NCBI RefSeq assembly: GCF_030818575.1
Contig: NZ_JAUTAL010000001.1
Location: 1,674,001-1,738,000, forward strand
DNA length: 64,000 nucleotides
Origin: Chryseobacterium camelliae
GTDB lineage: Bacteria; Bacteroidota; Bacteroidia; Flavobacteriales; Weeksellaceae
Reading direction: 5' to 3'
The position numbers were made by a program, and so were the translations under genes. Below are positions 8,556-18,028 of this stretch, piece by piece; position 1 is the first letter of the stretch, and every line of letters begins with the position of its first letter. Below the pieces are notes generated by a model, which did no database searches, was not told the DNA's origin, and worked only from the letters and a program-made list of their open reading frames with translations.

Positions 8556-9401
8556 TTATAATAACCTGATCTTGTCTTCTGAAAGATCAATGATCTTATC
8601 TTTATACAATCCACCAATGGCTTTCTTGAAATTCTTCTTGCTCATCTGGAGCTCTTCCTTAATCTCCTCCGGACTTGACTGGTCCGAAAGGTAAAGCAAT
8701 CCGTAATTTTCTTCCAGTTTATCGAGGATTTTCTTTTTGAATTCATCAATATTTTCAAATCCTTCCGGCTGCAGGGAGACATCAATTTTTCCATCTTCAC
8801 GGATGGCCTTGATGTAGCCACTTTCTTCAGACAGGGGATAGAGTTTCTTAAATACATCGGACGCATAGATCAGCCCGATATATTTTTTATTGATTACCAC
8901 ATTCCAGCCCAGTTCGCTTTCATTCATCATGATGAGGTCTACTTTGTCACCCTTTTGAAACGGCAGATCTTCATATTGAGGATTTCTTTTAAACTTGGTG
9001 GTTCCGGTAATCAGCTCCAGTTCTTCATCAACATAAATGTATACCAGATACCTTTTTCCTTCGATGATCTTTGTCTTCTGCTGTTTATACGGGATAAACA
9101 GGTCTTTAATAATTCCCCAATCCATAAACGCACCGCTCGGCAGGCTTTGGACACAGCTCATCACCGCAAACTCCCCTACTTCAGCCAAAGGAATTTCGGT
9201 AGTCGCTTTCAGCTTTCCGTCATCCTGATACACAAAAACTTCAATCTCATCATCGATCTCCTGGTCATCGCGGGTAAAAATTTTAGGTAAAAAAGCCTTC
9301 TCTCCGGAACCATCCGTTAAGATCCACCCCGAAGTGTTCTTTTCTGAAATTGTTAAAGTCTGTGTCTTTCCCGGTTGCATAGATAAAAAATTAGCTGACA
9401 A
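8556..9401 (-). CDS. CvfB-like S1 RNA-binding protein
   Basis: A 281-residue protein of the CvfB/YitL family. These have consecutive S1-like OB-fold domains followed by a winged helix that together bind RNA. The opening segment (LTISEKNTSGWILTDGSGEK), the middle S1-like blocks (FQKGDKVDLIMMNESELGWN, KYIGLIYASDVF) and the C-terminal helical part (LSDQSSPEEIKEELQMSKK) fit the family's order and length. In firmicutes the family affects virulence-factor expression; the role here is unknown. A second start at residue 8 (MQPGKTQ) is possible. It is a single gene. Confidence 0.85.
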   Translation of the reverse strand: MSANFLSMQPGKTQTLTISEKNTSGWILTDGSGEKAFLPKIFTRDDQEIDDEIEVFVYQDDGKLKATTEIPLAEVGEFAVMSCVQSLPSGAFMDWGIIKDLFIPYKQQKTKIIEGKRYLVYIYVDEELELITGTTKFKRNPQYEDLPFQKGDKVDLIMMNESELGWNVVINKKYIGLIYASDVFKKLYPLSEESGYIKAIREDGKIDVSLQPEGFENIDEFKKKILDKLEENYGLLYLSDQSSPEEIKEELQMSKKNFKKAIGGLYKDKIIDLSEDKIRLL

Positions 9402-9481
9402 AGGTACGGAAATTTGAAGAGTATAAAGGTTCTAATTTTTTAAAGAATTTATTACAGGTTAATTAGTTCTTTAAAAACTTG

Positions 9482-9489
9482 TACATTTG
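9482..9489 (+). promoter_or_regulatory. -7 box for the small secreted protein
   Basis: TACATTTG matches TAnnTTTG and lies 17 nt before the start codon at 9507. Confidence 0.55.
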
Positions 9490-9506
9490 ACTGTAAATAC
9501 AAAGAC

Positions 9507-9956
9507 ATGAAAAAATACTGGATGACAATATTTTTCTTTTTTGCCTTGCTGGCAAATGCACAAATATTTGAAAAAACAGCAATTAATCTTGGATACCGCT
9601 ATACCGGAAGAAATGTTTTACAAGCAGGGTTAGAATTCAGAATCGGAGATTCAGGCGGTCATTCAGTTATCCTTGGCCCTTCTCTTTTGTATACCCGTGC
9701 CAAAAAAGAAGACAAACTTTTACCGGAGGCCAATGTATATTATACCACCAGCGGTCAGCTTTACGGAGTTTCAATTAATCAGTATTCAATAGAACCCAGA
9801 GTTGGCGTTTCCCTACTTAATATTTTCTTTCTCAACACCGGATATTCTTTCCCTATAGACAAAAACAAGTATTTCAAGGGAATAACTTTTGGGATACAGT
9901 TGAATATTGCCCCTGTAAGAAATTCAAAATTTTATGATCAGATAAAAATAATGTGA
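9507..9956 (+). CDS. Small secreted, probably outer-membrane beta-barrel protein
   Basis: A 149-residue protein with a clear signal peptide (MKKYWMTIFFFFALLANAQ, cleavage after ANA). The rest is rich in alternating hydrophobic strands (for example VILGPSLLYTRAK, GVSINQYSIEPRVGVSLL) and ends close to a final strand, ITFGIQLNIAP. This suggests a small beta-barrel. No family was recognised. It is a single gene facing away from the CvfB-like gene. Confidence 0.75.
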   Translation: MKKYWMTIFFFFALLANAQIFEKTAINLGYRYTGRNVLQAGLEFRIGDSGGHSVILGPSLLYTRAKKEDKLLPEANVYYTTSGQLYGVSINQYSIEPRVGVSLLNIFFLNTGYSFPIDKNKYFKGITFGIQLNIAPVRNSKFYDQIKIM

Positions 9957-10105
9957 TCTGTTTATAGTTAAAATTTCATTTTCAAAAGACTATCATTCTA
10001 TCAGAAAAAACAAATTCACAGATTTTTATAAAAAAGCAGCCATCGCAATAACAGCAGCCTCAACCCTTAAATTCTTAAATCCCTTCCACCATCACCATAA
10101 AAAAA

Positions 10106-10128
10106 GCTACCGTTACAATAACGGCAGC
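10106..10128 (-). terminator. Terminator of lipoamide dehydrogenase gene
   Basis: On the minus strand GCTGCCGTTA and TAACGGTAGC pair around a 3-nt loop and are followed by seven Ts. A looser relative of the same stem lies at about 10031-10052, and three short TTTTTAAAT repeats follow at 10132-10160. Confidence 0.75.
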
Positions 10129-10176
10129 CTTAATTTTTAAATTTTTAAATTTTTAAATCCTTAAATCTTCAAAACC

Positions 10177-11580
10177 TTACATGTGGATGGGCCTTTTTGC
10201 CGTAGCATCCAATGCAGCTTCCTTAATGGCTTCAGCATAGGTAGGGTGCGCGTGGGAGCTTCTTGCGATATCTTCTGCGCTGGCGCGGAATTCCATGGCC
10301 ATTACGCCTTCTGCAATAAGGTCAGCCGCTCTTGCGCCTACGATGTGCATTCCTAAAACTTCATCCGTTTTTTCATCCGCGATGATTTTTACCAGGCCAT
10401 CTACATCACCACTGGCACGGCTTCTTCCTAATGCCCTCATCGGGAAAGATCCTACTTTATAGGCCACACCTGCTTCTTTAAGCTGCTCTTCGGTCTTACC
10501 AACTCCTGAAACTTCCGGCCATGTGTATACAACACCAGGAATCAGGTCATAATTGATGTGAGGTTTCTGACCAGCTAATGTTTCAGCTACAAACACCCCT
10601 TCTTCTTCGGCCTTGTGAGCCAGCATAGCACCTTTAATCACGTCTCCGATAGCATAGATGTTGGCAACGTTGGTCTGCAAGTGATCATTTACTTTCACCC
10701 GTCCTCTCTCGTCAAGCTCTACCCCTGCTATATCCAGGCCAAGACCATCTGTATAAGGCTTTCTTCCCACGGAAACCAGGCAGTAGTCACCTTCTACGGT
10801 CACTTCTTCCCCTTTTTTATCTTTGGCAGTAATTTTTACTGTGTCTCCATTTCTTTCAACGGCAGAAACCGCAGTGGAAAGCATGAATTTCATTCCCTGC
10901 TTTTTAAGCACTTTCAGAAGTTCTTTGCTTAAGGTTCCATCCATTCCCGGAATGATCTTATCCATGAACTCAACTATGGTTACTTCAGCGCCCAGTCTCA
11001 GGTATACCGATCCCAGTTCAAGACCGATTACACCACCTCCAATAACAACAAGATGCTTAGGGATTTCTTTAAGGTTCAATGCTTCGGTAGAAGTGATTAC
11101 CCTTTCCTTATCCAAAGTGATGAAAGGAAGAGAAGAAGGCTTGGAACCGGTTGCGATGATGGTATATTTAGATTCGATGGTTTCTGATGAACCGTCATTT
11201 TTGGTTACTTTGATCTGAGTAGCGGATTCAAAGCTTCCCACCCCTTCAAAAACAGTGATTTTGTTTTTGTTCATCAGGTAGCTGATGCCGTCTGTATTCT
11301 GTTTGATAACTTCATTCTTACGTTCAACCATTCTGGCAAGGTCTGCTTTAGGCTCATTGATAATGATTCCGTGGCCGGCAAAGTTATGCTTGGCATTCTC
11401 GAAATGCTCGGAACTGTCCAGAAGCGCCTTGGACGGAATACAACCTACGTTAAGGCACGTTCCTCCTAAGGTTGGATATTTCTCGATAATGGCAGTATTG
11501 AAGCCCAATTGTGCGGCACGGATGGCAGCTACATAACCACCGGGACCTGAACCGATTACGGTAACATCGAATTGACTCAT
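10177..11580 (-). CDS. lpdA: Dihydrolipoyl dehydrogenase (E3)
   Basis: A 467-residue flavoprotein that reoxidises dihydrolipoamide in the 2-oxoacid dehydrogenase and glycine cleavage complexes, passing electrons to NAD+. It has the N-terminal FAD-binding motif (VIGSGPGGYVAAIRAAQLG), the redox disulfide (GGTCLNVGCIPSKALL), the NAD-binding motif (VVIGGGVIGLELGSVYLRLG) and the C-terminal His-Glu pair (SHAHPTYAEAIKEA). Length and order are standard. It is a single gene with its own -7 box and terminator and is not next to E1 or E2 genes, so this is probably the shared E3. Confidence 0.97.
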   Translation of the reverse strand: MSQFDVTVIGSGPGGYVAAIRAAQLGFNTAIIEKYPTLGGTCLNVGCIPSKALLDSSEHFENAKHNFAGHGIIINEPKADLARMVERKNEVIKQNTDGISYLMNKNKITVFEGVGSFESATQIKVTKNDGSSETIESKYTIIATGSKPSSLPFITLDKERVITSTEALNLKEIPKHLVVIGGGVIGLELGSVYLRLGAEVTIVEFMDKIIPGMDGTLSKELLKVLKKQGMKFMLSTAVSAVERNGDTVKITAKDKKGEEVTVEGDYCLVSVGRKPYTDGLGLDIAGVELDERGRVKVNDHLQTNVANIYAIGDVIKGAMLAHKAEEEGVFVAETLAGQKPHINYDLIPGVVYTWPEVSGVGKTEEQLKEAGVAYKVGSFPMRALGRSRASGDVDGLVKIIADEKTDEVLGMHIVGARAADLIAEGVMAMEFRASAEDIARSSHAHPTYAEAIKEAALDATAKRPIHM

Positions 11581-11622
11581 GTTATTGTATGAATTTGTTT
11601 ATTATTATCTTACTTGATCTTA

Positions 11623-11630
11623 CAAATTTA
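11623..11630 (-). promoter_or_regulatory. -7 box for lpdA
   Basis: On the minus strand TAAATTTG fits TAnnTTTG, about 42 nt before the start codon. Confidence 0.5.
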
Positions 11631-11694
11631 CTGATTAATTACCACCTGAGAAAGTGAGACGGGTTCAAATTTCATGACGCCCATCATGTGGTTA

Positions 11695-12060
11695 TCAGAT
11701 ACCCTGGCAAAGATCCTTAATGTCTTTATATTTTTCAATAATTTCCAAACATTTCTCATGCAGCAAATCGCTGTATCTCTCATCCACAGCTTTTAACTTC
11801 CTGTCAAGCCTTTCCAGAAAATCCTTACGGTATAATTTCCTTTCCTGACCAATAGGATGAAACTGAATTTCGAGGTAGTATTTTTTGAATATACTGAGAT
11901 CAATATCCTCCAATGCCTTGATATTTTCGATCCTGCCTAAAAGATAATTCATCTTAAAATATCCGGCATGTACGTCAATCTGACCCGTGGTAATGGCAAT
12001 AGCATTGGAGCGCAATTTTTTAATCAGCCTGTTTCGCCTTAATGCATCCAATCCGTTCAT
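11695..12060 (-). CDS. Unknown 121-residue protein
   Basis: No family was recognised. The protein is mostly charged and helical, with many Lys/Arg and Glu, and has no signal peptide or membrane segment. It starts 6 bp after the end of the gene at 12067-12414, so the two are probably co-transcribed. That neighbour is a small cysteine-containing protein, also unknown. Confidence 0.7.
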   Translation of the reverse strand: MNGLDALRRNRLIKKLRSNAIAITTGQIDVHAGYFKMNYLLGRIENIKALEDIDLSIFKKYYLEIQFHPIGQERKLYRKDFLERLDRKLKAVDERYSDLLHEKCLEIIEKYKDIKDLCQGI

Positions 12061-12066
12061 AACAGA

Positions 12067-12414
12067 TTAGCCCAGATTGATCTTTCCTTCACCCATCATG
12101 CCCGAACTGTTGAAAAAAGATCCGCCGTACAAATACCATTCAAGGCTTTCCAGGTAGTCTATCGTATTTTCAGGTGTGATTGTTGGACGCTCCTTCTTAG
12201 ACACGATCCCTCTGTACCACCTTCCAGAATTGGAAAAATGTTCCCATTCAAGCAGGTAATGGATCCATATCCTCTGGCAAAGCCTGCACTGCAGAATGCT
12301 TACTTCGGCATTCCGCCCATTGGTATGGTCTGTTCCTAATACTGAGCTTCTGAAATCCGTATGATTGAGAGGCGGTTTTTCACATGCGCAGCCTAACTTC
12401 GGTATTTGTTTCAT
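12067..12414 (-). CDS. Unknown small protein with paired cysteines
   Basis: A 115-residue protein of unknown function. It has a CxC pair near the start (LGCACEKPP, residues 9-11) and a CxxC pair in the middle (ILQCRLCQRIW), which together could bind a metal such as zinc. Aromatic residues are frequent in the second half. No signal peptide. It is the first of a two-gene unit with the 121-residue protein downstream. Confidence 0.7.
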   Translation of the reverse strand: MKQIPKLGCACEKPPLNHTDFRSSVLGTDHTNGRNAEVSILQCRLCQRIWIHYLLEWEHFSNSGRWYRGIVSKKERPTITPENTIDYLESLEWYLYGGSFFNSSGMMGEGKINLG

Positions 12415-12464
12415 TGAATGATTTAATTTTTGCTAAAATAAGAAATGATCAACATCGCTATCTA

Positions 12465-13547
12465 CTATTTTCTGGCCAGATCCAGCAGCGCTTTTTCATA
12501 CTGATCCAGAATAATATGTTTTGAAAACCTTGATCTGATAGAGCGTTGAATCGCTTCATGATTATGGTCGGTCTGTAATGCCTGGATAATCCTTTGTGCA
12601 AATTCATCATGGTTGCTGATATCACAAATCTCCCCGTTCACGGATTCCTGAATGATTTCGTTGATTCCTCCGGGACAGTTATTGACCAGTGCATAGGTAC
12701 CGCATGCTCCCGCTTCCAGAAGCACATTGGGAAAACCTTCATACCTTGACGAAAGCACAAACAAATCCGCATATTTCAGGAATTTATATGGATTATCCTG
12801 CCTGCCGTGGAAGATCACGTTTTTCAGGCCCATGAATTCCTTCATCTGATGAAGTACTTCCCGATCCTTCCCATCACCCAGGATGTGCAGAAGGATATTT
12901 TCGTTGTCTAACCTTGAGAATACTTTCAGGAGGTTGTCAAACCCTTTCCGTGCAGACAGGTTTCCGATGGCCACTACATTTTTATAGTTGTATTTGAAAC
13001 ATGAAGGCTTTTCTGAAAACGCCAGCTTGTCATCGATAAATTCAAAATCGACGGGATTATTGATCTTAACAATCTTGTCGCGGCTGATGCCGAAGTTGTC
13101 AATCAGGTCGTGTCTCATGTCATTACTCTGGGCAATGATCTGATGGTAATTGTTATAGAAGTTATAAAAAAACCTGATTTCTTTACGCTGAATATGTTCG
13201 GAAACCACGTTGGTTTCCCGGGCTATGAATTTTACTTTAGGAAAAATTTTAATGAATAAGGAAAGGTAAGCATTTACTTCCCCAAAACCTGAGAAGACAA
13301 TATCCGGCCTCCTCCTGTAGATCTCCTTCAATATAGGCTTCAGGGAATGCCTGATCCTGGGTGTTTTGATGTCAATGATTTCAACATCTTTTTTTACCAG
13401 ATCGAGATAACCTCCTTCCTTGCGCAAGAGCAGGATTTTGGGCTCAAAAAGATCCCGGGAAAGATGATTGGCAACAGTTGTCACGATCCTCTCTGCACCC
13501 CCGGTTTCCAGGTCCGGCAATATAAATATGATGGAAATCTTCTTCAT
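12465..13547 (-). CDS. Glycosyltransferase, GT4-like
   Basis: A 360-residue GT-B fold glycosyltransferase. The N-terminal signature (FILPDLETGGAERIVTTVA) and the C-terminal donor-binding motif with two glutamates seven residues apart (EGFPNVLLE) are those of the retaining GT4 family. It probably transfers a sugar from a nucleotide donor during polysaccharide or glycolipid synthesis. It lies between RecQ and two small genes, not within a polysaccharide cluster, so acceptor and product are unknown. Confidence 0.9.
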   Translation of the reverse strand: MKKISIIFILPDLETGGAERIVTTVANHLSRDLFEPKILLLRKEGGYLDLVKKDVEIIDIKTPRIRHSLKPILKEIYRRRPDIVFSGFGEVNAYLSLFIKIFPKVKFIARETNVVSEHIQRKEIRFFYNFYNNYHQIIAQSNDMRHDLIDNFGISRDKIVKINNPVDFEFIDDKLAFSEKPSCFKYNYKNVVAIGNLSARKGFDNLLKVFSRLDNENILLHILGDGKDREVLHQMKEFMGLKNVIFHGRQDNPYKFLKYADLFVLSSRYEGFPNVLLEAGACGTYALVNNCPGGINEIIQESVNGEICDISNHDEFAQRIIQALQTDHNHEAIQRSIRSRFSKHIILDQYEKALLDLARK

Positions 13548-13591
13548 CTATATAAAACCTTACCCATAAAAAGATAAGGTCCTGTTTTAAG

Positions 13592-15796
13592 TTAATTCGC
13601 TACATCACTGATGAACTTAATCCTGAGCATTCTTACTTCCTCATCAGAAAGTTCATCGCCAAACTCGTCAAGCAGCACTTTCATGCTGTCGCTTTCAGAT
13701 TCGTTCATAAATTCCATAAATCCGTCCACGATATCCTCATCAAAATTATCTTCAATATAGTAATCGATATTCAGCTTTGTCCCCTGATAGACGATGCGCT
13801 CCATTTCTTTCAGGAGTTCATCCATCGAAAGGTTTTTAGCCCGGGCAATATCTTCAAGATCAATTTTTTTATCGGTACTCTGGATAATGAAAACCTTGTG
13901 GCTGGATTTATTGGCCACCTGCTTCAGCACCATGTCCTGGGTACGTTCAATATTGTTTTCCTCAACATAGGCTTTAATGAAATCGGCAAACTCTTTCCCG
14001 TATTTCTTGGCTTTTCCTTCGCCTACGCCGTAGATTTTGGCAATTTCCTCCAAACTTACGGGATACTGGACGGTCATATCTTCGAGGCTTGGATCCATAA
14101 AAACCGTATAAGGGGGAATTCCGTATTTTTTAGCTACCTTTTTCCTCAGCTCCTTGAGCTGGCCGAAAAGGTTCTGATCCAGTCCTCCGCCGGCCTGCAT
14201 CTGGGTTTGTTCATTCTCAGCACGGGTCTGGTTCAGGTCAAACTCACGGTCCTCTGCGATCAGGAAAGTTTCTTTGCTCTTATTCCCGATGACCTTTTTG
14301 CCTTTATCCGAAATTTTCAGCACACCATAGGTCTCAATATCCTTCAACAGGAATCCCTGCACGGTCGCCTGGCGCAATATCGTTTTCCAGTAGTTGTCCT
14401 TTTCCTCCTTTCCGAATCCGAACTGTGGATGCTGTTCCAGCTTATAGGATTTCGTCACCGCGGTCTCTTTTCCTACGATGACGGAAATTAGATCTTTTGC
14501 TTTGAACTTTTCGCCGGTATCCTGGATCAGTGCAAGCACTTTTTCAAGATCAGAGGTGGCATCTTTCAGTTTCGGAGGGTTGGACACGTTATCACACATC
14601 CTTGCTCCGTCTCCATTCACCGGATCAAAGTTTTCCCCGAAATAGTACAGGATATACTGCCGCCTGCTCATAGAGGTTTCTGCATATCCTACTACCTCAT
14701 TCAGCAGCTGGAGTCCGATTTCCCTTTCCGAAACAGGCTTTTGGGCAAGGAACTTTTCCAGTTTTTCAATATCCTTGGGATCATAGAAAGCGAGGCAATA
14801 GCCTTCTCCGCCGTCTCTTCCGGCACGTCCGGTTTCCTGGTAGTAGCTTTCCAGGGATTTCGGGAAATCGTAGTGGATAACGAAGCGAACATCCGGTTTA
14901 TCAATTCCCATCCCGAAGGCTATGGTGGCTACAATAACGTCAACTTCTTCCATCAGGAACTTGTCCTGATTGGCCACCCGCATCTTTTGGTCGAGACCGG
15001 CGTGATATGGAAGGGCGTTGATGCCATTAACCTGGAGAAGCTGGGCAAATTCCTCTACTTTTCTCCGGCTGAGGCAATACACGATCCCGGATTTGCCTTT
15101 ATGCTGATTGATAAACTTAACAATTTCCTTATCGATGTTCACTTTTGGCCGTACTTCATAATACAGGTTTGGACGGTTAAAGCTTTCTTTGAACACCTGT
15201 GCATTGGTCATACCTAAGGTTTTCTGAATGTCATCCTGGACTTTAGGCGTAGCGGTTGCCGTGAGGGCAATTACCGGTACATCAGCAATCCTGTCGATGA
15301 TCATTTTAAGGTTTCTGTATTCCGGGCGGAAGTCGTGCCCCCATTCCGAGATACAGTGCGCTTCATCAATGGCAAAGAAGGAAATTTTCACTTCTTTCAG
15401 AAAGTCAAGGTAATCTTCTTTGATCAGAGATTCCGGAGCTACATATAAAAGTTTGGTTTTACCTTTTTTAATATCATCGAAAACCTGTTTGGTCTGAGTT
15501 TTGTTTAATGATGAATTCAGTACATGGGCTACCCCTTCATCAGATGAAAGTCCGTTAACTGCATCCACCTGATTTTTCATCAACGCGATGAGGGGAGATA
15601 CTACAATAGCAGTACCTTCTGAAATTAACGCCGGCAATTGGTAGCATAAAGACTTACCTCCGCCTGTAGGCATGAGAACAAATATGTCGTTTCCATCCAA
15701 AAGGTTTTGTATGATTTGTTCCTGCTGACCCTTAAATGTTGAAAAACCGAAATATTTCTTCAACTCGCCGGATAAATTGGCTTTTTTTGCGTTCAT
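13592..15796 (-). CDS. recQ: ATP-dependent DNA helicase RecQ
   Basis: A 734-residue superfamily 2 helicase that unwinds DNA 3'-5' in recombination and fork repair. It has Walker A ([12 protein letters not shown]), the DEAH-type box with aromatic loop ([19 protein letters not shown]) and helicase motif VI ([11 protein letters not shown]), then RQC and HRDC regions. It is over 100 residues longer than E. coli RecQ, with an acidic C-terminal tail. The zinc site of the RQC region is degraded: in the place of the usual four-cysteine cluster only one cysteine is seen ([11 protein letters not shown]). It is divergent from kdsD. Confidence 0.95.
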   Translation of the reverse strand: MNAKKANLSGELKKYFGFSTFKGQQEQIIQNLLDGNDIFVLMPTGGGKSLCYQLPALISEGTAIVVSPLIALMKNQVDAVNGLSSDEGVAHVLNSSLNKTQTKQVFDDIKKGKTKLLYVAPESLIKEDYLDFLKEVKISFFAIDEAHCISEWGHDFRPEYRNLKMIIDRIADVPVIALTATATPKVQDDIQKTLGMTNAQVFKESFNRPNLYYEVRPKVNIDKEIVKFINQHKGKSGIVYCLSRRKVEEFAQLLQVNGINALPYHAGLDQKMRVANQDKFLMEEVDVIVATIAFGMGIDKPDVRFVIHYDFPKSLESYYQETGRAGRDGGEGYCLAFYDPKDIEKLEKFLAQKPVSEREIGLQLLNEVVGYAETSMSRRQYILYYFGENFDPVNGDGARMCDNVSNPPKLKDATSDLEKVLALIQDTGEKFKAKDLISVIVGKETAVTKSYKLEQHPQFGFGKEEKDNYWKTILRQATVQGFLLKDIETYGVLKISDKGKKVIGNKSKETFLIAEDREFDLNQTRAENEQTQMQAGGGLDQNLFGQLKELRKKVAKKYGIPPYTVFMDPSLEDMTVQYPVSLEEIAKIYGVGEGKAKKYGKEFADFIKAYVEENNIERTQDMVLKQVANKSSHKVFIIQSTDKKIDLEDIARAKNLSMDELLKEMERIVYQGTKLNIDYYIEDNFDEDIVDGFMEFMNESESDSMKVLLDEFGDELSDEEVRMLRIKFISDVAN

Positions 15797-15828
15797 CTAA
15801 TTTTCTATTGCTAAATTTGCATCTATTC

Positions 15829-15836
15829 CAAAGTTA
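15829..15836 (-). promoter_or_regulatory. -7 box for recQ
   Basis: On the minus strand TAACTTTG fits TAnnTTTG, 32 nt before the recQ start. Confidence 0.5.
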
Positions 15837-15948
15837 ATAAATTTTTGTCTAAAATAAAAGCGAACGAATTTATAAAAAATAAAACTTATATAAAATTTCC
15901 TTCTAATGTTATAACAGTTTTTAATGGATTTTTTATATAACCAAACGT

Positions 15949-16914
15949 ATGAAAATGGAAAAAGACGGCATTATCTCAATAGCGAAAAACACCCTTGAAA
16001 TAGAAATCTCAGAACTTCAGAAATTAAAGAACAGGCTGGATGACGAATTTGTAAAAGCCGTTGACATCATCCGGTCGGCACAAGGCAAACTGATTGTTGT
16101 AGGCATCGGAAAATCGGCCCACGTAGCAAATAAGATCGTTGCTACCCTTAATTCTACCGGCACACCTTCGCAGTTCCTGCACGCTTCCGAAGCCATCCAC
16201 GGAGATCTGGGCGTCATACAGAAAAGCGATGTGGTGCTTTGCATTTCCAACTCCGGGAATTCACCGGAAATTATCAACCTGCTCCCATACCTTAAAAACT
16301 ATTCTTCAGCACTGATCGGCATGACGGGAAACCGAAAAAGCAAGCTTGCCGAATTTTCTGAAGTGATCATTGATACGCACGTAGACACAGAAGCCTGCCC
16401 GAACCAGCTGGCTCCTACAAGCTCCACTACCCTGCAGATGGCTCTGGGTGATGCACTTGCCATCGTACTGATGGAACTGAAGGGTTTCAAAGCCCATGAT
16501 TTTGCCAAATTCCATCCGGGAGGAAGCCTTGGAAAGAACCTTCTGGCCAGGGTAAATGATTTCCTGTCTTCCCAAAAGCCTCAGGTTTCCGAGACGGCAT
16601 CCATCAGGGATGTCATCATCTCGATCAGTGCTTCGAGGCATGGAATTACCGTAGTGACGAGAGAAGATGAAATTGTTGGCGTGATTACCGACGGCGACCT
16701 CAGGAGAATGCTGATGAAAGGAGAAGACATCTCCACCATCACTGCAAAGGAAATCATGTCCCTGAATCCCAAAACCATTGAAAAAGATGCCCTTGCCCGT
16801 GAAGCTTTAAAAATTCTCAAGGATAATAATATCGGACAGCTTGTGGTAACCGACAACGGGAAGTATTTCGGAATCATAGACCTTCATAAATTACTGGACG
16901 AAGGCATCAATTAA
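15949..16914 (+). CDS. kdsD: D-arabinose 5-phosphate isomerase, KdsD/KpsF/GutQ type
   Basis: Converts ribulose 5-phosphate to arabinose 5-phosphate, the first step to Kdo for lipopolysaccharide. The 321-residue protein has an N-terminal SIS sugar-isomerase domain (VVGIGKSAHVANKIVATLNS; ISNSGNSPEIINLLPYL) with the family's FHPGGSLGKNLL segment, then two CBS domains (about residues 205-321, with VGVITDGDLRRML and FGIIDLHKLL). The start could be residue 1 or the second ATG two codons later. It is divergent from recQ and followed by tatC. Confidence 0.93.
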   Translation: MKMEKDGIISIAKNTLEIEISELQKLKNRLDDEFVKAVDIIRSAQGKLIVVGIGKSAHVANKIVATLNSTGTPSQFLHASEAIHGDLGVIQKSDVVLCISNSGNSPEIINLLPYLKNYSSALIGMTGNRKSKLAEFSEVIIDTHVDTEACPNQLAPTSSTTLQMALGDALAIVLMELKGFKAHDFAKFHPGGSLGKNLLARVNDFLSSQKPQVSETASIRDVIISISASRHGITVVTREDEIVGVITDGDLRRMLMKGEDISTITAKEIMSLNPKTIEKDALAREALKILKDNNIGQLVVTDNGKYFGIIDLHKLLDEGIN

Positions 16915-17032
16915 AACGGGAAAAGTGCAGTTTTAAACCATGATAAATCTTCAGCAAAGAAAATCATCAATACAACTGACTTTTTTCTATGATATCGTGC
17001 TCAACTTGCTGCTTAATAAGAACTTTTTTTCA

Positions 17033-17040
17033 TACATTTG
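17033..17040 (+). promoter_or_regulatory. -7 box for tatC
   Basis: TACATTTG fits TAnnTTTG, 20 nt before the GTG start at 17061. Confidence 0.5.
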
Positions 17041-17060
17041 GGTCTTAAAAATTGTATTCT

Positions 17061-17888
17061 GTGAGTGAGGGAAAAGAAATGTCTTTCTGGGGACATATCG
17101 GGGAACTAAGAGGTCATCTGATCCGTTCAATCCTGGCAATTGTTATTGCTGCGTTCGTTATCGGTTTCAACATCAACTGGATTATGGACCATATCTTCTT
17201 CGGTCCTACGCGTAATGATTTCCCTACTTTCAGGGTAGTTAACCATTACTCCAGAATGATTCTCGGTGAAGACAGCATCCATCTGCCGAAAGATTTCCCG
17301 GTACGTGTGCAGAGGCTTTACCAGCAGTTTAACGTGATGATGGCCGTATCTATTTTCGGAGGCATCGTGGCTGCTTTTCCGTATATTGTATGGGAATTGT
17401 GGCGTTTTGTGAGCCCTGCCCTGCATCCGAAGGAAAGAAAAAACTCTATTTTCATCATCAACTCCGTGTGGATCCTTTTCATGACCGGAGTATTATGCGG
17501 GTATTTCCTGATTCTGCCTTTTGCCGTGAATTTCGGGGTTATCTTTAAGATTTCGGATATCATTGTCCCGCTGTATGACCTGAGCGACTATACCACACTG
17601 TTTTTACAGGTAATCCTGGGGATGGGCGTAATTTTCCTTTTCCCGGTACTGATTTACTTCCTGACTACTTTGGGCATACTTACCCCGACATTCATGAAAA
17701 CTTACCGCCGCCATGCGATTGTACTCATTATGGTGGTAGCAGCAATCATTACCCCTGCGGATGTCCTGAGTATGATCATGGCTGCACTCCCGCTGATCAT
17801 CCTTTACGAATTCAGTATTATGATGTGCTCGTATACCTATAAAAAGATTCAGAAAGCAGCAGCCAATTTACCCGCTGTACGAGACTAA
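17061..17888 (+). CDS. tatC: Twin-arginine translocase subunit TatC
   Basis: An inner-membrane protein that binds twin-arginine signal peptides and starts export of folded proteins. About 275 residues, six membrane helices, and the family N-terminus (MSFWGHIGELRGHLIRSI) and internal segment FVSPALHPKERK. The start is ambiguous. No ATG is found upstream of residue MSFWGH; the GTG at 17061 gives a start reading (M)SEGKEMSFW like relatives, and the TTG at 17052 seems less likely. TatA/TatB are not in the window. A terminator follows. Confidence 0.93.
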   Translation: MSEGKEMSFWGHIGELRGHLIRSILAIVIAAFVIGFNINWIMDHIFFGPTRNDFPTFRVVNHYSRMILGEDSIHLPKDFPVRVQRLYQQFNVMMAVSIFGGIVAAFPYIVWELWRFVSPALHPKERKNSIFIINSVWILFMTGVLCGYFLILPFAVNFGVIFKISDIIVPLYDLSDYTTLFLQVILGMGVIFLFPVLIYFLTTLGILTPTFMKTYRRHAIVLIMVVAAIITPADVLSMIMAALPLIILYEFSIMMCSYTYKKIQKAAANLPAVRD

Positions 17889-17916
17889 CTGATTAGATCA
17901 GGCTTAAAAATAATAT

Positions 17917-17945
17917 TCCCGCAGCCATCCTGCGGGATTTTTTTA
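17917..17945 (+). terminator. Terminator after tatC
   Basis: TCCCGCAG and CTGCGGGA pair around a 5-nt loop, followed by seven Ts. Confidence 0.9.
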
Positions 17946-18000
17946 TTGTCGGCAGCCGGCATTTACGCTTAGCAAGACCCGATTACATAAATTAATTTTA

Positions 18001-18008
18001 TATTTTTG
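18001..18008 (+). promoter_or_regulatory. -7 box for the M1 peptidase
   Basis: TATTTTTG fits TAnnTTTG, 20 nt before the start codon. Confidence 0.5.
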
Positions 18009-18028
18009 ATCCTGATAATTTAATTGCG

